The position numbers were made by a program, and so were the translations under genes. The notes under the pieces are model-generated. The model searched no databases, had not been told where the DNA came from, and saw nothing but the letters and a program-made list of their open reading frames with translations. 64,000 bases of DNA from Nitrospira sp. MA-1 (GTDB lineage: Bacteria; Nitrospirota; Nitrospiria; Nitrospirales; UBA8639): positions 930,001 through 994,000 of the forward strand of contig JAQJDB010000007.1 of the NCBI GenBank assembly GCA_032139905.1. Reading direction: 5' to 3'. Of this stretch, positions 1 through 7,689 are shown one piece after another (within the stretch, counting starts at the first letter, position 1; each line of letters begins with the position of its first letter).

Positions 1-139
1 CCGCTTCCACGGCCTCTTTCCTTCTTCCCGTAATGATCACCCTTGCTCCTTCGGCCTGAAATAATTTGGCTGTGGCCAAACCAATACCACTGTTTCCACC
101 GGTAACGACGGCCGCTTTGTCTTTAAGTTTTTGAGCCAT
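1..139 (-). CDS. SDR-family oxidoreductase, N-terminus only
   Basis: Only the first 46 codons lie in the window; the gene runs off the left edge. The N-terminus [20 protein letters not shown] shows the glycine-rich TGGxxGIG nucleotide-binding loop of short-chain dehydrogenases/reductases, followed by [19 protein letters not shown], whose arginine after the second strand suggests NADP(H). An AAAGGAA ribosome-binding site lies about 10 bases before the ATG. The substrate cannot be told from this part. The family is clear; the specific function is unknown. Confidence 0.88.
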   Translation of the reverse strand, partial: MAQKLKDKAAVVTGGNSGIGLATAKLFQAEGARVIITGRRKEAVEA

Positions 140-310
140 GGGAATGTTCCTTTCAAGGTGTAGGGAAGATTTCAAGACGGGCTATCTTTGTTGCCTGAAA
201 ATGTATAGTGATTCCAATTACTTTCCAAAGACCTCTTTTTATCCGTGTATCTCCCTCGCCGCTGCGGTGACGCCTGCCGGCTGGCCAAAGGGAGGACGCT
301 CTCATGAACC

Positions 311-455
311 GGCGGACCTTGTTTGAGCCCCGCGAGTTGGTCCGCCCTCCCCAAGTTTGCGTCCGTCCCCTCTTATGAGGCCGGACGGGGTGTCAATGGT
401 TTTGGGTCCTTTTGCCGAAACAAAAGGACCTGGGCTGCCGGGCCGAAACCCGGCA
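311..455. repeat. Mosaic intergenic element of serial hairpins
   Basis: The 486-base gap between the SDR gene and the peptidase gene is packed with inverted repeats. GGCGGACC at 311-318 pairs with GGTCCGCC at 339-346. CCTC-ttat-GAGG sits inside a CGTCCG/CGGACG pair around 361-387. GGTCCTTTTG at 405-414 pairs perfectly with 421-430, and TGCCGGG at 436-442 with 449-455. The last two hairpins share the same six-base loop, CCGAAA. This resembles multi-copy intergenic mosaic repeats of proteobacteria and Nitrospira, but no second copy was seen in this window. No gene is supported in 140-625. Confidence 0.6.
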
Positions 456-625
456 ACATTCATGAATTCAAAAAATTCCCGTTGACGAAGTGTGCTTGAG
501 AATATGGTTAATTTCCTTCGGTATCAGTCGGAAAGAAAGGGAAATGCCTATAGATCTGCATTCTCATCTCTCAATCGAAGCCGAATCGATCAAGAAGACC
601 GATGTGAGGGCCGTGATAGAGCCTA

Positions 626-1636
626 TCATAGATCGAAGTCATCTTCTTTCCATTGTCTCTTAATGGCTGCGGCCCTTTTCCGCTGTCTGGTAAACGCCCA
701 AAAGGCCAGGAGGGTGATCGCGAGCCAGACCATTCCGGAACTGGTGGCCACCGGGATCCAGCGACTCCAGAGCGTCTGCCGGCTCCAGAACTGTTCTTCT
801 GCTTGTCTGAGTGTCATAAAGGTGGTTTGAGCAAAGGCTTCAGAAAAGGGGATGCCTTGTCGAACTTTTGCCAAAATCCGTTTTGGGGTATCCTGGCCTG
901 TGTGTTCCAGAAGGTCTAAGGTAAAGGCGTAGGCCAGGACATAGGCCCGTCGGACGGAGGCCTCGTCTTTGACGAAGAGGGTGTTGAGATCATTCAGAGA
1001 AATTTTCGTGTCTGAAACCATCGCCCAGACTAATCTGGCTCGATCTTCTAAATCCCACCTTCGTGCGGTCATCATCGCTAATCCTTCATCAAACCACCGG
1101 GGCAGAGGGTGTTCTCCGGCTGCCCGATGGGCCAGGATATGGCCGATTTCATGCAAGAAGACATCATTGAGTGAATTATTCGGGTAAGTCAAACTCCGGT
1201 CGGTGAGGAGCACAATGGTGGAGGCCCCACCCATTGCGTAACCAGACATCCATGCTGGCGCTTCCTGTGCAACGGGCGATCCGTTTGGCGCCAATATGAC
1301 CCGAATCGGTGGTCCGGGGTGTTGGAGCCCCATAAAGTCCATCATGCGCTGAAGAGACTGTGGATTGATGTCTTTCAGTTGGGCAGCTACTGGTTCCAAC
1401 GATTCCGGGGCTTCCATGATGAATTGGGGGGAAGCCGCTCCCATCAGTAGCCTGGGGTTGGCTATCATGACAATGATCGTCAGGAACAGAAGCTGAAGTC
1501 CAAACCTCCTAATGAACCTATGGGACTTGTGCAAACTATGTTGAATGGTATCAACACACAGGGGCTCGACGAGGGGAGTGAGGAAAGCTTGAGAAACTGG
1601 GTGGTTTTCCGATGACCTGGGTTCAAATCTGTGCAT
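626..1636 (-). CDS. Membrane-anchored gluzincin-type zinc peptidase
   Basis: This 336-residue protein has a membrane segment near residues 47-66 and a second at about 297-315 followed by a basic tail, so most of it should face the periplasm. HEIGH at residues 162-166 with WFDEG at 181-185 forms the HExxH...E zinc site of gluzincin (peptidase MA-like) enzymes. It is the last gene of a tight minus-strand series; its start overlaps the preceding gene by 14 bases, implying translational coupling. The substrate is unknown. A start further inside, nearer the first membrane segment, is possible. Confidence 0.8.
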   Translation of the reverse strand: MHRFEPRSSENHPVSQAFLTPLVEPLCVDTIQHSLHKSHRFIRRFGLQLLFLTIIVMIANPRLLMGAASPQFIMEAPESLEPVAAQLKDINPQSLQRMMDFMGLQHPGPPIRVILAPNGSPVAQEAPAWMSGYAMGGASTIVLLTDRSLTYPNNSLNDVFLHEIGHILAHRAAGEHPLPRWFDEGLAMMTARRWDLEDRARLVWAMVSDTKISLNDLNTLFVKDEASVRRAYVLAYAFTLDLLEHTGQDTPKRILAKVRQGIPFSEAFAQTTFMTLRQAEEQFWSRQTLWSRWIPVATSSGMVWLAITLLAFWAFTRQRKRAAAIKRQWKEDDFDL

Positions 1637-1952
1637 TCAGATGATCAAGAATGATGCGCGCGTCGGTGATGGGATCCGTGGTCATGGGCAACTGAGTTTG
1701 TTCGGTCACTTTAGTCAGGAGTCGTTGCGCGGCAGCTCTCACAGATACAGGTAAAGTCTTTTCTCCTTGGATCTGACGAAGGTGATGCATGGCATCTCCC
1801 TTCCAGGTCGGAAGATTTCGTTCCTCTGCCCAATGCTGCGAGGCCAGTGCCACGGCTCGTCGTGCGCACACTCTGGCCAAACCATCGTTCCCATCCTGGA
1901 GCCCCATGGCAGCCTTGGTAAGTTCGTATTCGATCTGTTCAGACCGATTCAT
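1623..1952 (-). CDS. Conserved hypothetical protein, 109 residues
   Basis: A small soluble, helix-rich protein with no signal peptide or membrane segment. A basic stretch, RVCARRAVALA at about residues 27-37, is its most distinctive part. Its ATG overlaps the stop codon of the upstream toxin gene (ATGA at 1949-1952) and its 3' end overlaps the peptidase gene, so it is almost certainly made from the same transcript. I do not recognise the family. Its position between a toxin and a membrane peptidase suggests it may be a third partner of the module, but this is inference. Confidence 0.7.
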   Translation of the reverse strand: MNRSEQIEYELTKAAMGLQDGNDGLARVCARRAVALASQHWAEERNLPTWKGDAMHHLRQIQGEKTLPVSVRAAAQRLLTKVTEQTQLPMTTDPITDARIILDHLNAQI

Positions 1953-2236
1953 GATTGCTGCTGCGCCGTGCGACCGGCGTAAAGTTCTTTTCTGGTCGCA
2001 ATTCGATAAATGTGGACAATTTGCTCGTCCCGGTCGATGGAATAGAGAATGCGCCAGTCACCGACTGCATATTGGATGAGACCGGGGAGGTCGTCGTGCA
2101 GAGGTTCATGCCGAAGATTGGCAACATTGGAGGCCAGCCACTTGGTCTTATCCAACAAACGCTGAGCCATGCTCTGGTCGGTTGCTTGAAGGTCGTCCAG
2201 AACTGAGGGCAGATAGCTGACACGATACCAGGCCAT
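1949..2236 (-). CDS. RelE/ParE-superfamily toxin
   Basis: This 95-residue basic protein has the RelE/ParE layout: YRVSYLPSVLDDLQ at the start, a central LPGLIQYAVGDWRILYSID strand pair, and VHIYRIATRKELY near the end. RelE-type toxins cleave mRNA on the ribosome; ParE-type toxins poison gyrase, and the sequence alone does not separate them with certainty. It follows its presumed antitoxin with a six-base gap, the usual antitoxin-first order, and overlaps the next gene by four bases. The GGTGA before the ATG lies at the antitoxin stop. Confidence 0.88.
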   Translation of the reverse strand: MAWYRVSYLPSVLDDLQATDQSMAQRLLDKTKWLASNVANLRHEPLHDDLPGLIQYAVGDWRILYSIDRDEQIVHIYRIATRKELYAGRTAQQQS

Positions 2237-2242
2237 GTTATG

Positions 2243-2446
2243 TCACCAGCGGATTCCGAGGCGTTCGGCGACGTTGTCTCCTGTCACCCGTTCCTTGGAC
2301 TCCAAGACCTGTTTCAACTGCGCGCGCACCTTATCGTCAAGGGCCAGGCCAAGATCCGGATCGCCCAGCAGTTCACATAGCCGGTCGTCCACCATACTAT
2401 TCACCAGTTCTTTGAATTCGTTCTGAGAGAGATCTGAAAGTTTCAT
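2243..2446 (-). CDS. RelB-like antitoxin
   Basis: This 67-residue acidic protein lies directly upstream of the RelE-type toxin. The pattern DDRLCELLGDPDLGLALDDK is typical of small antitoxins found beside RelE toxins; such proteins wrap around the toxin and usually repress their own promoter. The promoter should lie in the 75 bases between this gene and the end of the PEP mutase gene. Assignment rests on size, acidity, the motif and gene order. Confidence 0.8.
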   Translation of the reverse strand: MKLSDLSQNEFKELVNSMVDDRLCELLGDPDLGLALDDKVRAQLKQVLESKERVTGDNVAERLGIRW

Positions 2447-2521
2447 TGTGAGGGCTTCCTTTGTGGGAATTACCGAGCATGTTATTGTTCAACACAATTG
2501 AAGAATGTTCTCCAATCCTCA

Positions 2522-4156
2522 TTAAAAGCTTCCGGCCTCAACAACATCATCCAGGCTGTTAATGTCCAGCCAATGCCCGACGGTATAGAGAACCCTTATC
2601 GAATAATTTCTTCGTAATAATTCCTGGAACAGGGTTGCCATTCCAGCTTTCCTGTGAATCGGGTCGGCAAGAAGTTCGGTAAGGATTTCATGTAATTGCG
2701 CCACACCCTGAGCCGAGACTTTAAAGAATCCCATCCACACGCCATGAATCATGTTCGAAGGAACTGCCCTGCCTAATTGTTTGAGATGAATCTGGGCGTT
2801 AAAGGCTTTTCGGGAATTTGGAGCGGTGCATTCGGCAAATCCCCCAAGCCTGGTATAACTTGTTTTGCCTCGCCAGTCACTGTCCACAAAAATCACAAAG
2901 TCATCTTTTTCTTGAAGAAGCGCTTGCGGGATATAGGAATTGAATAGGACATCCCCATAGGAAATGATGATGTCTTGCTCGTGTTTGCCTTTTACCTGAA
3001 GCGCTTTGAAGAGCGAGTTTAATTCCCCGGTTGTGGCAAAGTCATTGTTATCCACGTAGGTCAGATTTACCAGATTCACGGCTTCTTTTTTATATCCTCG
3101 GACAACGGCAATGTTTTTGATTCCTACCGTGTTATAGGCGTCCACAATGTGTGATAAGATCGGAACTCCGCGAATGTTCACCATGGTTTTTGGTTTGTCT
3201 TCCGTCAGTTCCCCCAGCTCATCTCCACGGGAGGCGGCCAGGACGATGGCTGAAGCCCGGTCGGCGCTTTTCGGAAGGTAGCGTTGCTCGGCTTCCATGA
3301 GTTCAGCGGCACCTTGCAGACGAAAGATTTCTGAGACCGGCACAATGTGATCCTCAATTGATAATAGATTTTCTTGTTCCTTGAGGACGCGGGCCGTCGT
3401 TTGCATGGTGGCGACGGCGGCGCGGAGCATGTGGTTTGCCCAAATGACCATGGAAAAGCCATGCTGCCGGAACACATCGGTTGGAGTTGAGTAGTATTTT
3501 GTCGGCACAATCACCACGGGTGATCGATTGCTCCATTCCCGTTTGAATGCCAGAATTTCCTCAGGCACCGCCAGAGCACTGTGAATCAGGATCCCATCAG
3601 CCCCGGCCTGGCGATAGGCCTCAGCCCGGCGCAAGGCTTCAGCCAGTCCCCATCCGCAAATGAACGCTTCGACCCTGGCGATGATGCAGAAATCCGGATC
3701 TGATTGGGCATCTTTTCCGGCTTTAATTTTTCCACAAAATTCTTCCATGTCGGCCATGGGCTGCGTGTCACCCTTGAGAAAACTATTGGTCTTTGGAAAC
3801 AACTTGTCTTCAATGCACACGGCCGCGATATGCCGCTGTTCCAATTTACGAATGAGACGCTGCATATTATTAAAGTTGCCGTAGCCAGTATCTCCATCAA
3901 GGAGAATCGGAATCCGAGCCGCGTCAGACATAAATTCCAGATTGTCCAGGACCTGAGTCCAACTTGCCTCGTTATTATCCCGCACGCCGAATTGAGCTGA
4001 AATGGAGAGACCGCTCGCCCAGATGCCATGGAATCCTGCTTCTTCCACGATCTTGGCGCTGAGCCCATTGTGGGCTTCACAGATAAACTCAAGCTGGGGA
4101 GACAAGAGGAGCTTTTTAAATTGCGTGGATTTTGAAGGCTGGTGTTCGCTTGGCAT
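2522..4156 (-). CDS. pepM: Phosphoenolpyruvate mutase fused to a nucleotidyltransferase
   Basis: Residues about 15-290 form a PEP mutase: SGLSIS at 49-54, D60, the D87/D89 metal pair and [10 protein letters not shown] at 116-125. The last motif separates PEP mutase from isocitrate lyase. PEP mutase makes phosphonopyruvate, the entry step to C-P bond compounds. Residues about 303-544 are a nucleotidyltransferase domain ([20 protein letters not shown]), as in enzymes that activate aminoethylphosphonate or choline phosphate with CTP. The fusion suggests a CMP-activated phosphonate for surface decoration. No phosphonopyruvate decarboxylase or transaminase lies nearby, so the pathway would have to be completed elsewhere. 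Confidence 0.9.
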   Translation of the reverse strand: MPSEHQPSKSTQFKKLLLSPQLEFICEAHNGLSAKIVEEAGFHGIWASGLSISAQFGVRDNNEASWTQVLDNLEFMSDAARIPILLDGDTGYGNFNNMQRLIRKLEQRHIAAVCIEDKLFPKTNSFLKGDTQPMADMEEFCGKIKAGKDAQSDPDFCIIARVEAFICGWGLAEALRRAEAYRQAGADGILIHSALAVPEEILAFKREWSNRSPVVIVPTKYYSTPTDVFRQHGFSMVIWANHMLRAAVATMQTTARVLKEQENLLSIEDHIVPVSEIFRLQGAAELMEAEQRYLPKSADRASAIVLAASRGDELGELTEDKPKTMVNIRGVPILSHIVDAYNTVGIKNIAVVRGYKKEAVNLVNLTYVDNNDFATTGELNSLFKALQVKGKHEQDIIISYGDVLFNSYIPQALLQEKDDFVIFVDSDWRGKTSYTRLGGFAECTAPNSRKAFNAQIHLKQLGRAVPSNMIHGVWMGFFKVSAQGVAQLHEILTELLADPIHRKAGMATLFQELLRRNYSIRVLYTVGHWLDINSLDDVVEAGSF

Positions 4157-4353
4157 AATCAGTACATGTGACAGAGTTTCTGGTTGCTCAATGATGTACT
4201 GGAGTCTACATCAAGGGGAATCTTGATGCCAAACCTTTCCCGATCTGAAGGAAGGCGGGAATACCTTTGGCCTTGGCATCTGTTGCATGAACGTGTGGGC
4301 AGTCATGGGCCCAAAGCTTGTGACTGTGATTGAGGGTGGTGGAGCCATAAGAT

Positions 4354-4381
4354 AAGGGCATAGCCACGAGACCATGCCCTT
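4354..4381 (-). terminator. Weak terminator-like hairpin after ppiC
   Basis: AAGGGCAT at 4354-4361 pairs with ATGCCCTT at 4374-4381, starting 22 bases past the stop codon of the parvulin gene on the minus strand. There is no good T-run behind it, so it may stabilise RNA rather than end transcription. A second hairpin, CATCAAG/CTTGATG at 4209-4228, lies just upstream of pepM. Confidence 0.35.
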
Positions 4382-4402
4382 GTCCTATGGATAGTGAACG
4401 AT

Positions 4403-4684
4403 TTATGGAGTGCGGCTGGTGATCTCAAGAAGATGATAGCCAAACTGGGTTTTGACAGGGCCGTGGACTTTGCCGAGTTCGCCGCTAAATACGACCGTAT
4501 CAAATTCTTTGACCATTTGACCGGGGCCAAACTCGCCCAAGTCTCCACCTTGCTTGCCTGACGGACAGGTGGAATGTTCCTTAGCGGCGGCGGCAAAATC
4601 GCCTCCATTCTCAATTTGTGTTTTTAAGTTATTGCATGCTTCTTCTGTTGAAACCAAAATGTGACGGGCACGCGCTTTTGCCAT
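4403..4684 (-). CDS. ppiC: Parvulin-type peptidyl-prolyl isomerase
   Basis: A 93-residue single-domain rotamase close to E. coli PpiC in length and sequence: ARHILVSTEEAC, then CPSGKQGGDLGEFGPGQMV and a C-terminal TQFGYHLLEI. It catalyses cis-trans isomerisation of X-Pro bonds. There is no signal peptide, so it should be cytoplasmic. An ATG six bases further upstream is in frame, but AGGAG sits directly against it and about seven bases from the second ATG, so the second (MAKARARHIL) is preferred. Confidence 0.93.
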   Translation of the reverse strand: MAKARARHILVSTEEACNNLKTQIENGGDFAAAAKEHSTCPSGKQGGDLGEFGPGQMVKEFDTVVFSGELGKVHGPVKTQFGYHLLEITSRTP

Positions 4685-4961
4685 GAGCATTCTCCTTTTA
4701 GGCTAAAAATTTGAACAATAGCCTTTTTCCCATGATTGACCAGTCGAGGTCAAATTTCATGAGAATCTATCTATGAAACCAGTGAAATCTCCGGATCCTG
4801 AAGCCTTTGGTAGAAGCGCGAATGTGCCGGTATTCAGGAATGAGTCGGATGGACGAGGCCCGGTCAACGTGTGAGACTGAAGGCCGGTGAAAGGGGGAAA
4901 AAGCCTTAGGAGAAGAGCACGGGATGTGAAAGAACAGTAGGCAATGATTGAGTAGATAGTA

Positions 4962-5378
4962 TTAGTTGTCGGGATTCATGGCCAGATAATCACAAATGAA
5001 ATCCAAAACCAATTCATCAAAATTGTTGAAAATGGTTTTGACCCCACCCGCCGTCACGACGCCTTGTTCCCAGGTAATCGCATGTCCCGTGGAGGAGTTA
5101 TGGACAAGGGCCACCAGTTGGTGGACTTCAAGATCGATTCGACAGGCATAGCGTTTGGGACCTAAGGGAAGGGCCGCCATATTGACATATAAATAGGGCT
5201 CTCCGGGCAATTTGGCGGCTTCGAGTTCTTTGACAAGGCGAATACCCGCGGTTTGTAGTTGTGCCTCCACGCGTTTTCGCACCTCACTTCGGTTTAATAC
5301 CCCTCTCAGTTCCGGTCCCAAGTCCTCGACGACCACATAAATGCCATGTATCCCTTTTAGTGATTCATTCCTCAGCAT
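4962..5378 (-). CDS. Conserved hypothetical protein, 138 residues
   Basis: A soluble protein without signal peptide. It starts GIYVVVEDLGPEL, has a central YVNMAALPLGPKRYACRIDL stretch and ends with a helix FDELVLDFICDYLAMN. The alternating strand pattern suggests a compact alpha/beta fold. GGAGAGG lies about 11 bases before the ATG. I do not recognise a named family. It stands alone, with 277 bases to ppiC downstream and about 75 bases from the yajD stop upstream. Confidence 0.7.
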   Translation of the reverse strand: MLRNESLKGIHGIYVVVEDLGPELRGVLNRSEVRKRVEAQLQTAGIRLVKELEAAKLPGEPYLYVNMAALPLGPKRYACRIDLEVHQLVALVHNSSTGHAITWEQGVVTAGGVKTIFNNFDELVLDFICDYLAMNPDN

Positions 5379-5454
5379 AGAATTATCAACCTCTCCATCA
5401 ATTCGTTAAGCCAATAGCATGTGCTCTTCGTGTGCTAAGGGATTGTAGACTTAT

Positions 5455-5811
5455 TCACTTAGGCTTGTCCTCTTTCGCCTTCCGTAAATAATCACCAAGT
5501 ATGCCCCGGCTGTGTTCATCATCGTGGCAGTAGACGCAGAGGTTTTCCCAATTCGATCCGTCCGGGGGATTGTTATGGTGATTGCCGTCCTTGTGGTGCA
5601 CCGTGAGGAGGTGTCTGGTCTTGAGGTCAAATTCTCTGGCGCATTTGGCACAAATGAGCCCGTGAATCTTGAGTGACTGTTCCCGATAGGAGCTGTTGCT
5701 CGAGGAGGAAGCCTTGGGTCGCAGTCCTTTGAGGAGTTCGTCAATGGGTTTGTCGACTGCGGGTTTTTGAAGCCGTCGCAGTTTATTCCGACCCCGGTAG
5801 GCATTCCCCAT
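5455..5811 (-). CDS. yajD: YajD-family HNH nuclease
   Basis: 118 residues with a C-terminal HNH core: CAKC zinc pair, HHKDGNHHNNPPDGSNWENL carrying the catalytic histidine and asparagine, and a CVYCHDDEH zinc pair. The N-terminal basic segment (GRNKLRRLQKP) matches the YajD proteins of enterobacteria, whose biological role is not known. HNH domains cut DNA with a metal ion. AAAGGA lies about eight bases before the ATG. No partner genes suggest a restriction or mobile system. Confidence 0.88.
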   Translation of the reverse strand: MGNAYRGRNKLRRLQKPAVDKPIDELLKGLRPKASSSSNSSYREQSLKIHGLICAKCAREFDLKTRHLLTVHHKDGNHHNNPPDGSNWENLCVYCHDDEHSRGILGDYLRKAKEDKPK

Positions 5812-6129
5812 GATGTGCGTCCTTTCAAGTGATGGCGTGGATGATCTGTCGCCAGCGATGAATAGCCGCGTAAATCCAATGCCAGGATTCTCAAAGTTTT
5901 CCCGGTCTTTGTCAATGCAATTTGAAAGGAGACCGTTGAGTCTGGCTGATGTGTCGACGATCGTTGAATGCAGCCTTCGAAATGTTTGGGGAAGAATCGT
6001 GTGGTGTGAGGTCTGCGAGTACTATGAGTTTGGTGCTATTATGATGATGAGTTCTACCGAGAAGATTCGTCTGATCATTCCTTTTAAAGGCACCTGCTTT
6101 GAGGCGGGTGCTCTCACCAGGAGGGTGTC

Positions 6130-6522
6130 ATGTTTGGTCCTATTACGCTTCCCTTTGGGGCGAAAATGTTGTTCAACACCGTCAAGCTGAAGCCCGGCAT
6201 TACCTTCGATCAGGTGGAGTTGGCCGTGGGAGAAATGTGCATGGTCGTCAAGGAAAACTATGGCGGTGATAAAGGGGGCTTCATCGCCGGGCAGGTGTTC
6301 AAGTTTTCCGGGTTCGTTTCTGAGGAAGGGTCCCTTAGCGAATCAAAAACCGCAGATGACCATTACGCGATTGTGACCTATTGGAGTTCATTTGAGGATC
6401 ACGAGAAATCTCATGCCGATGAACTGTTCAATAAGACATTCGCTGCTTTGGCTACGATGTGTTCTGAGACGAAAGAACTTGGCTACGATATGCTATGGCA
6501 GGGTGCGGCGAAGACTTCATAA
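6130..6522 (+). CDS. Hypothetical protein, possibly dimeric alpha/beta-barrel (ABM-like)
   Basis: 130 residues, soluble. The order of segments, MLFNTVKLKPGITFDQVE, GFIAGQVFKFSGF, HYAIVTYWSSFEDHEKSH and a C-terminal helix, is like the dimeric alpha/beta-barrel fold of antibiotic-biosynthesis-monooxygenase-type proteins: a substrate strand, a helix, then a strand with W-S-S-F-E-x-H-E. A strong AGGAGG precedes the ATG at 6130 by about six bases. The fold call is inference from pattern; the function is unknown. Confidence 0.75.
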   Translation: MFGPITLPFGAKMLFNTVKLKPGITFDQVELAVGEMCMVVKENYGGDKGGFIAGQVFKFSGFVSEEGSLSESKTADDHYAIVTYWSSFEDHEKSHADELFNKTFAALATMCSETKELGYDMLWQGAAKTS

Positions 6523-6643
6523 TATTTTCGACCTAAGGGGAGGCCCGTCACCCACCTGGCCCGGAGTCGGCCAGTCGGCGGCTGGGGAAATGGGTTCCTC
6601 ATAAAATAAAACAGTGCAGCGCGATATCGAATCCTCTCCTAAT

Positions 6644-7132
6644 TCAGGCATTCCCACAGCATTTTTTATACTTTTTCCCGCTGCCGCAGGGGCACGGATC
6701 GTTCCGTCCAATCTTGGCCTCGGTACGAACGACCGTTCGAACTCCAGGACTTTTGCCGTCGGAGAAATACCAGGTTCCCTCATGTTTCCGAAACTCGGCG
6801 AGTTCATGATGGATTTGAGGGCCTTCCTCTGTTTCAAATGTGGCCTTGAATTCGACGAGGCCCGTTTCATCGTTTAGTCCACCCTGTTGCGTTGCGAGAA
6901 TTTCTAACCCCGCCCACTTCGTTGTTTCCGCCCACTTGCGATTGGCTTCAAGGTCGATGTCGTGTTTGGTTTTGGGGTCATGAGTCTTTTCAATAAAATC
7001 CATCTGGACTTGGGTATAGGCCGAATATCTGGCCCGCATGAGTTGCTCGGCCGTTTCGGCCTGTTTCACTCCGGTGATGAAAGGATCACAGCATTGCTTA
7101 AAGGTCTTTCCACTCTGACACGGACACTGCAT
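6644..7132 (-). CDS. ychJ: YchJ-family protein with two SEC-C zinc motifs
   Basis: 162 residues with a cysteine-rich SEC-C motif at each end: [13 protein letters not shown] at the start and [15 protein letters not shown] at the end, around a YchJ middle domain ([20 protein letters not shown]). SEC-C motifs bind zinc and, in SecA, contact SecB and ribosomes. AAAGGAG sits six bases before the ATG at 7132; longer in-frame extensions upstream lack homology to the family. The exact function of YchJ proteins is not settled. The next gene on the right is divergent. Confidence 0.92.
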   Translation of the reverse strand: MQCPCQSGKTFKQCCDPFITGVKQAETAEQLMRARYSAYTQVQMDFIEKTHDPKTKHDIDLEANRKWAETTKWAGLEILATQQGGLNDETGLVEFKATFETEEGPQIHHELAEFRKHEGTWYFSDGKSPGVRTVVRTEAKIGRNDPCPCGSGKKYKKCCGNA

Positions 7133-7321
7133 ATGCGACTCCTTTTCTAAGTGCATGCAAATGGTGATGGAATCTTGTACGTCGGGAGTGCCGGAAAAGT
7201 CAAAATGCTCCGCATATAATTTTTCTCGAAAAGTATGGGTGGGTCCGGTGAGCTGTCTTCCCACGCCCTATCTCTGCTCGCCCCCCCCCTCTGAATCGCT
7301 GGTCTATCTATATGGGGTAAG

Positions 7322-7383
7322 CCATGCTCGGGGGATATGGAAAAATATCCCGTACCCACCCAGATGGCGAGCATGGATTTTTT
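7322..7383 (+). ncRNA. Candidate structured RNA or attenuator with T-run
   Basis: A nine-base perfect inverted repeat, CCATGCTCG (7322-7330) with CGAGCATGG (7368-7376), encloses a second hairpin GGGATAT-ggaaaa-ATATCCC (7332-7351) and is followed by six Ts at 7378-7383. This looks like an intrinsic terminator on the plus strand, yet no plus-strand gene lies upstream in the 557-base gap between the divergent ychJ (start 7132) and the repeat-protein gene (start 7690). It could end a small RNA starting after 7133 or act as a leader attenuator. It does not match a riboswitch I can name. Confidence 0.4.
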
Positions 7384-7689
7384 GGCGGGCAACCGGCTCA
7401 ATAGCCCTTGGTGCCTGCAGACCGGTCATTTCTCTCTATTAATAAAGTGTAGGATTATGATTGGGCCGAAAGCCCGATGAGGGAAATGGGAAATGTGTGG
7501 AAGTTATTTGTCAGTTGAGTTAGGCTTTTTGCACATCTTATGACGTAGCTCCGTATGGAAAGTAGCGTTGAGTGAAAACGATGAAGTGGCATAGGAATTT
7601 GAGCAGGCTGCACTTGGTCATTCGCAGCAGTAATAATTTCATGATTGGCTTTATCCCAAAATTCATTCATGGGCTCCGGAGGAACGAAC

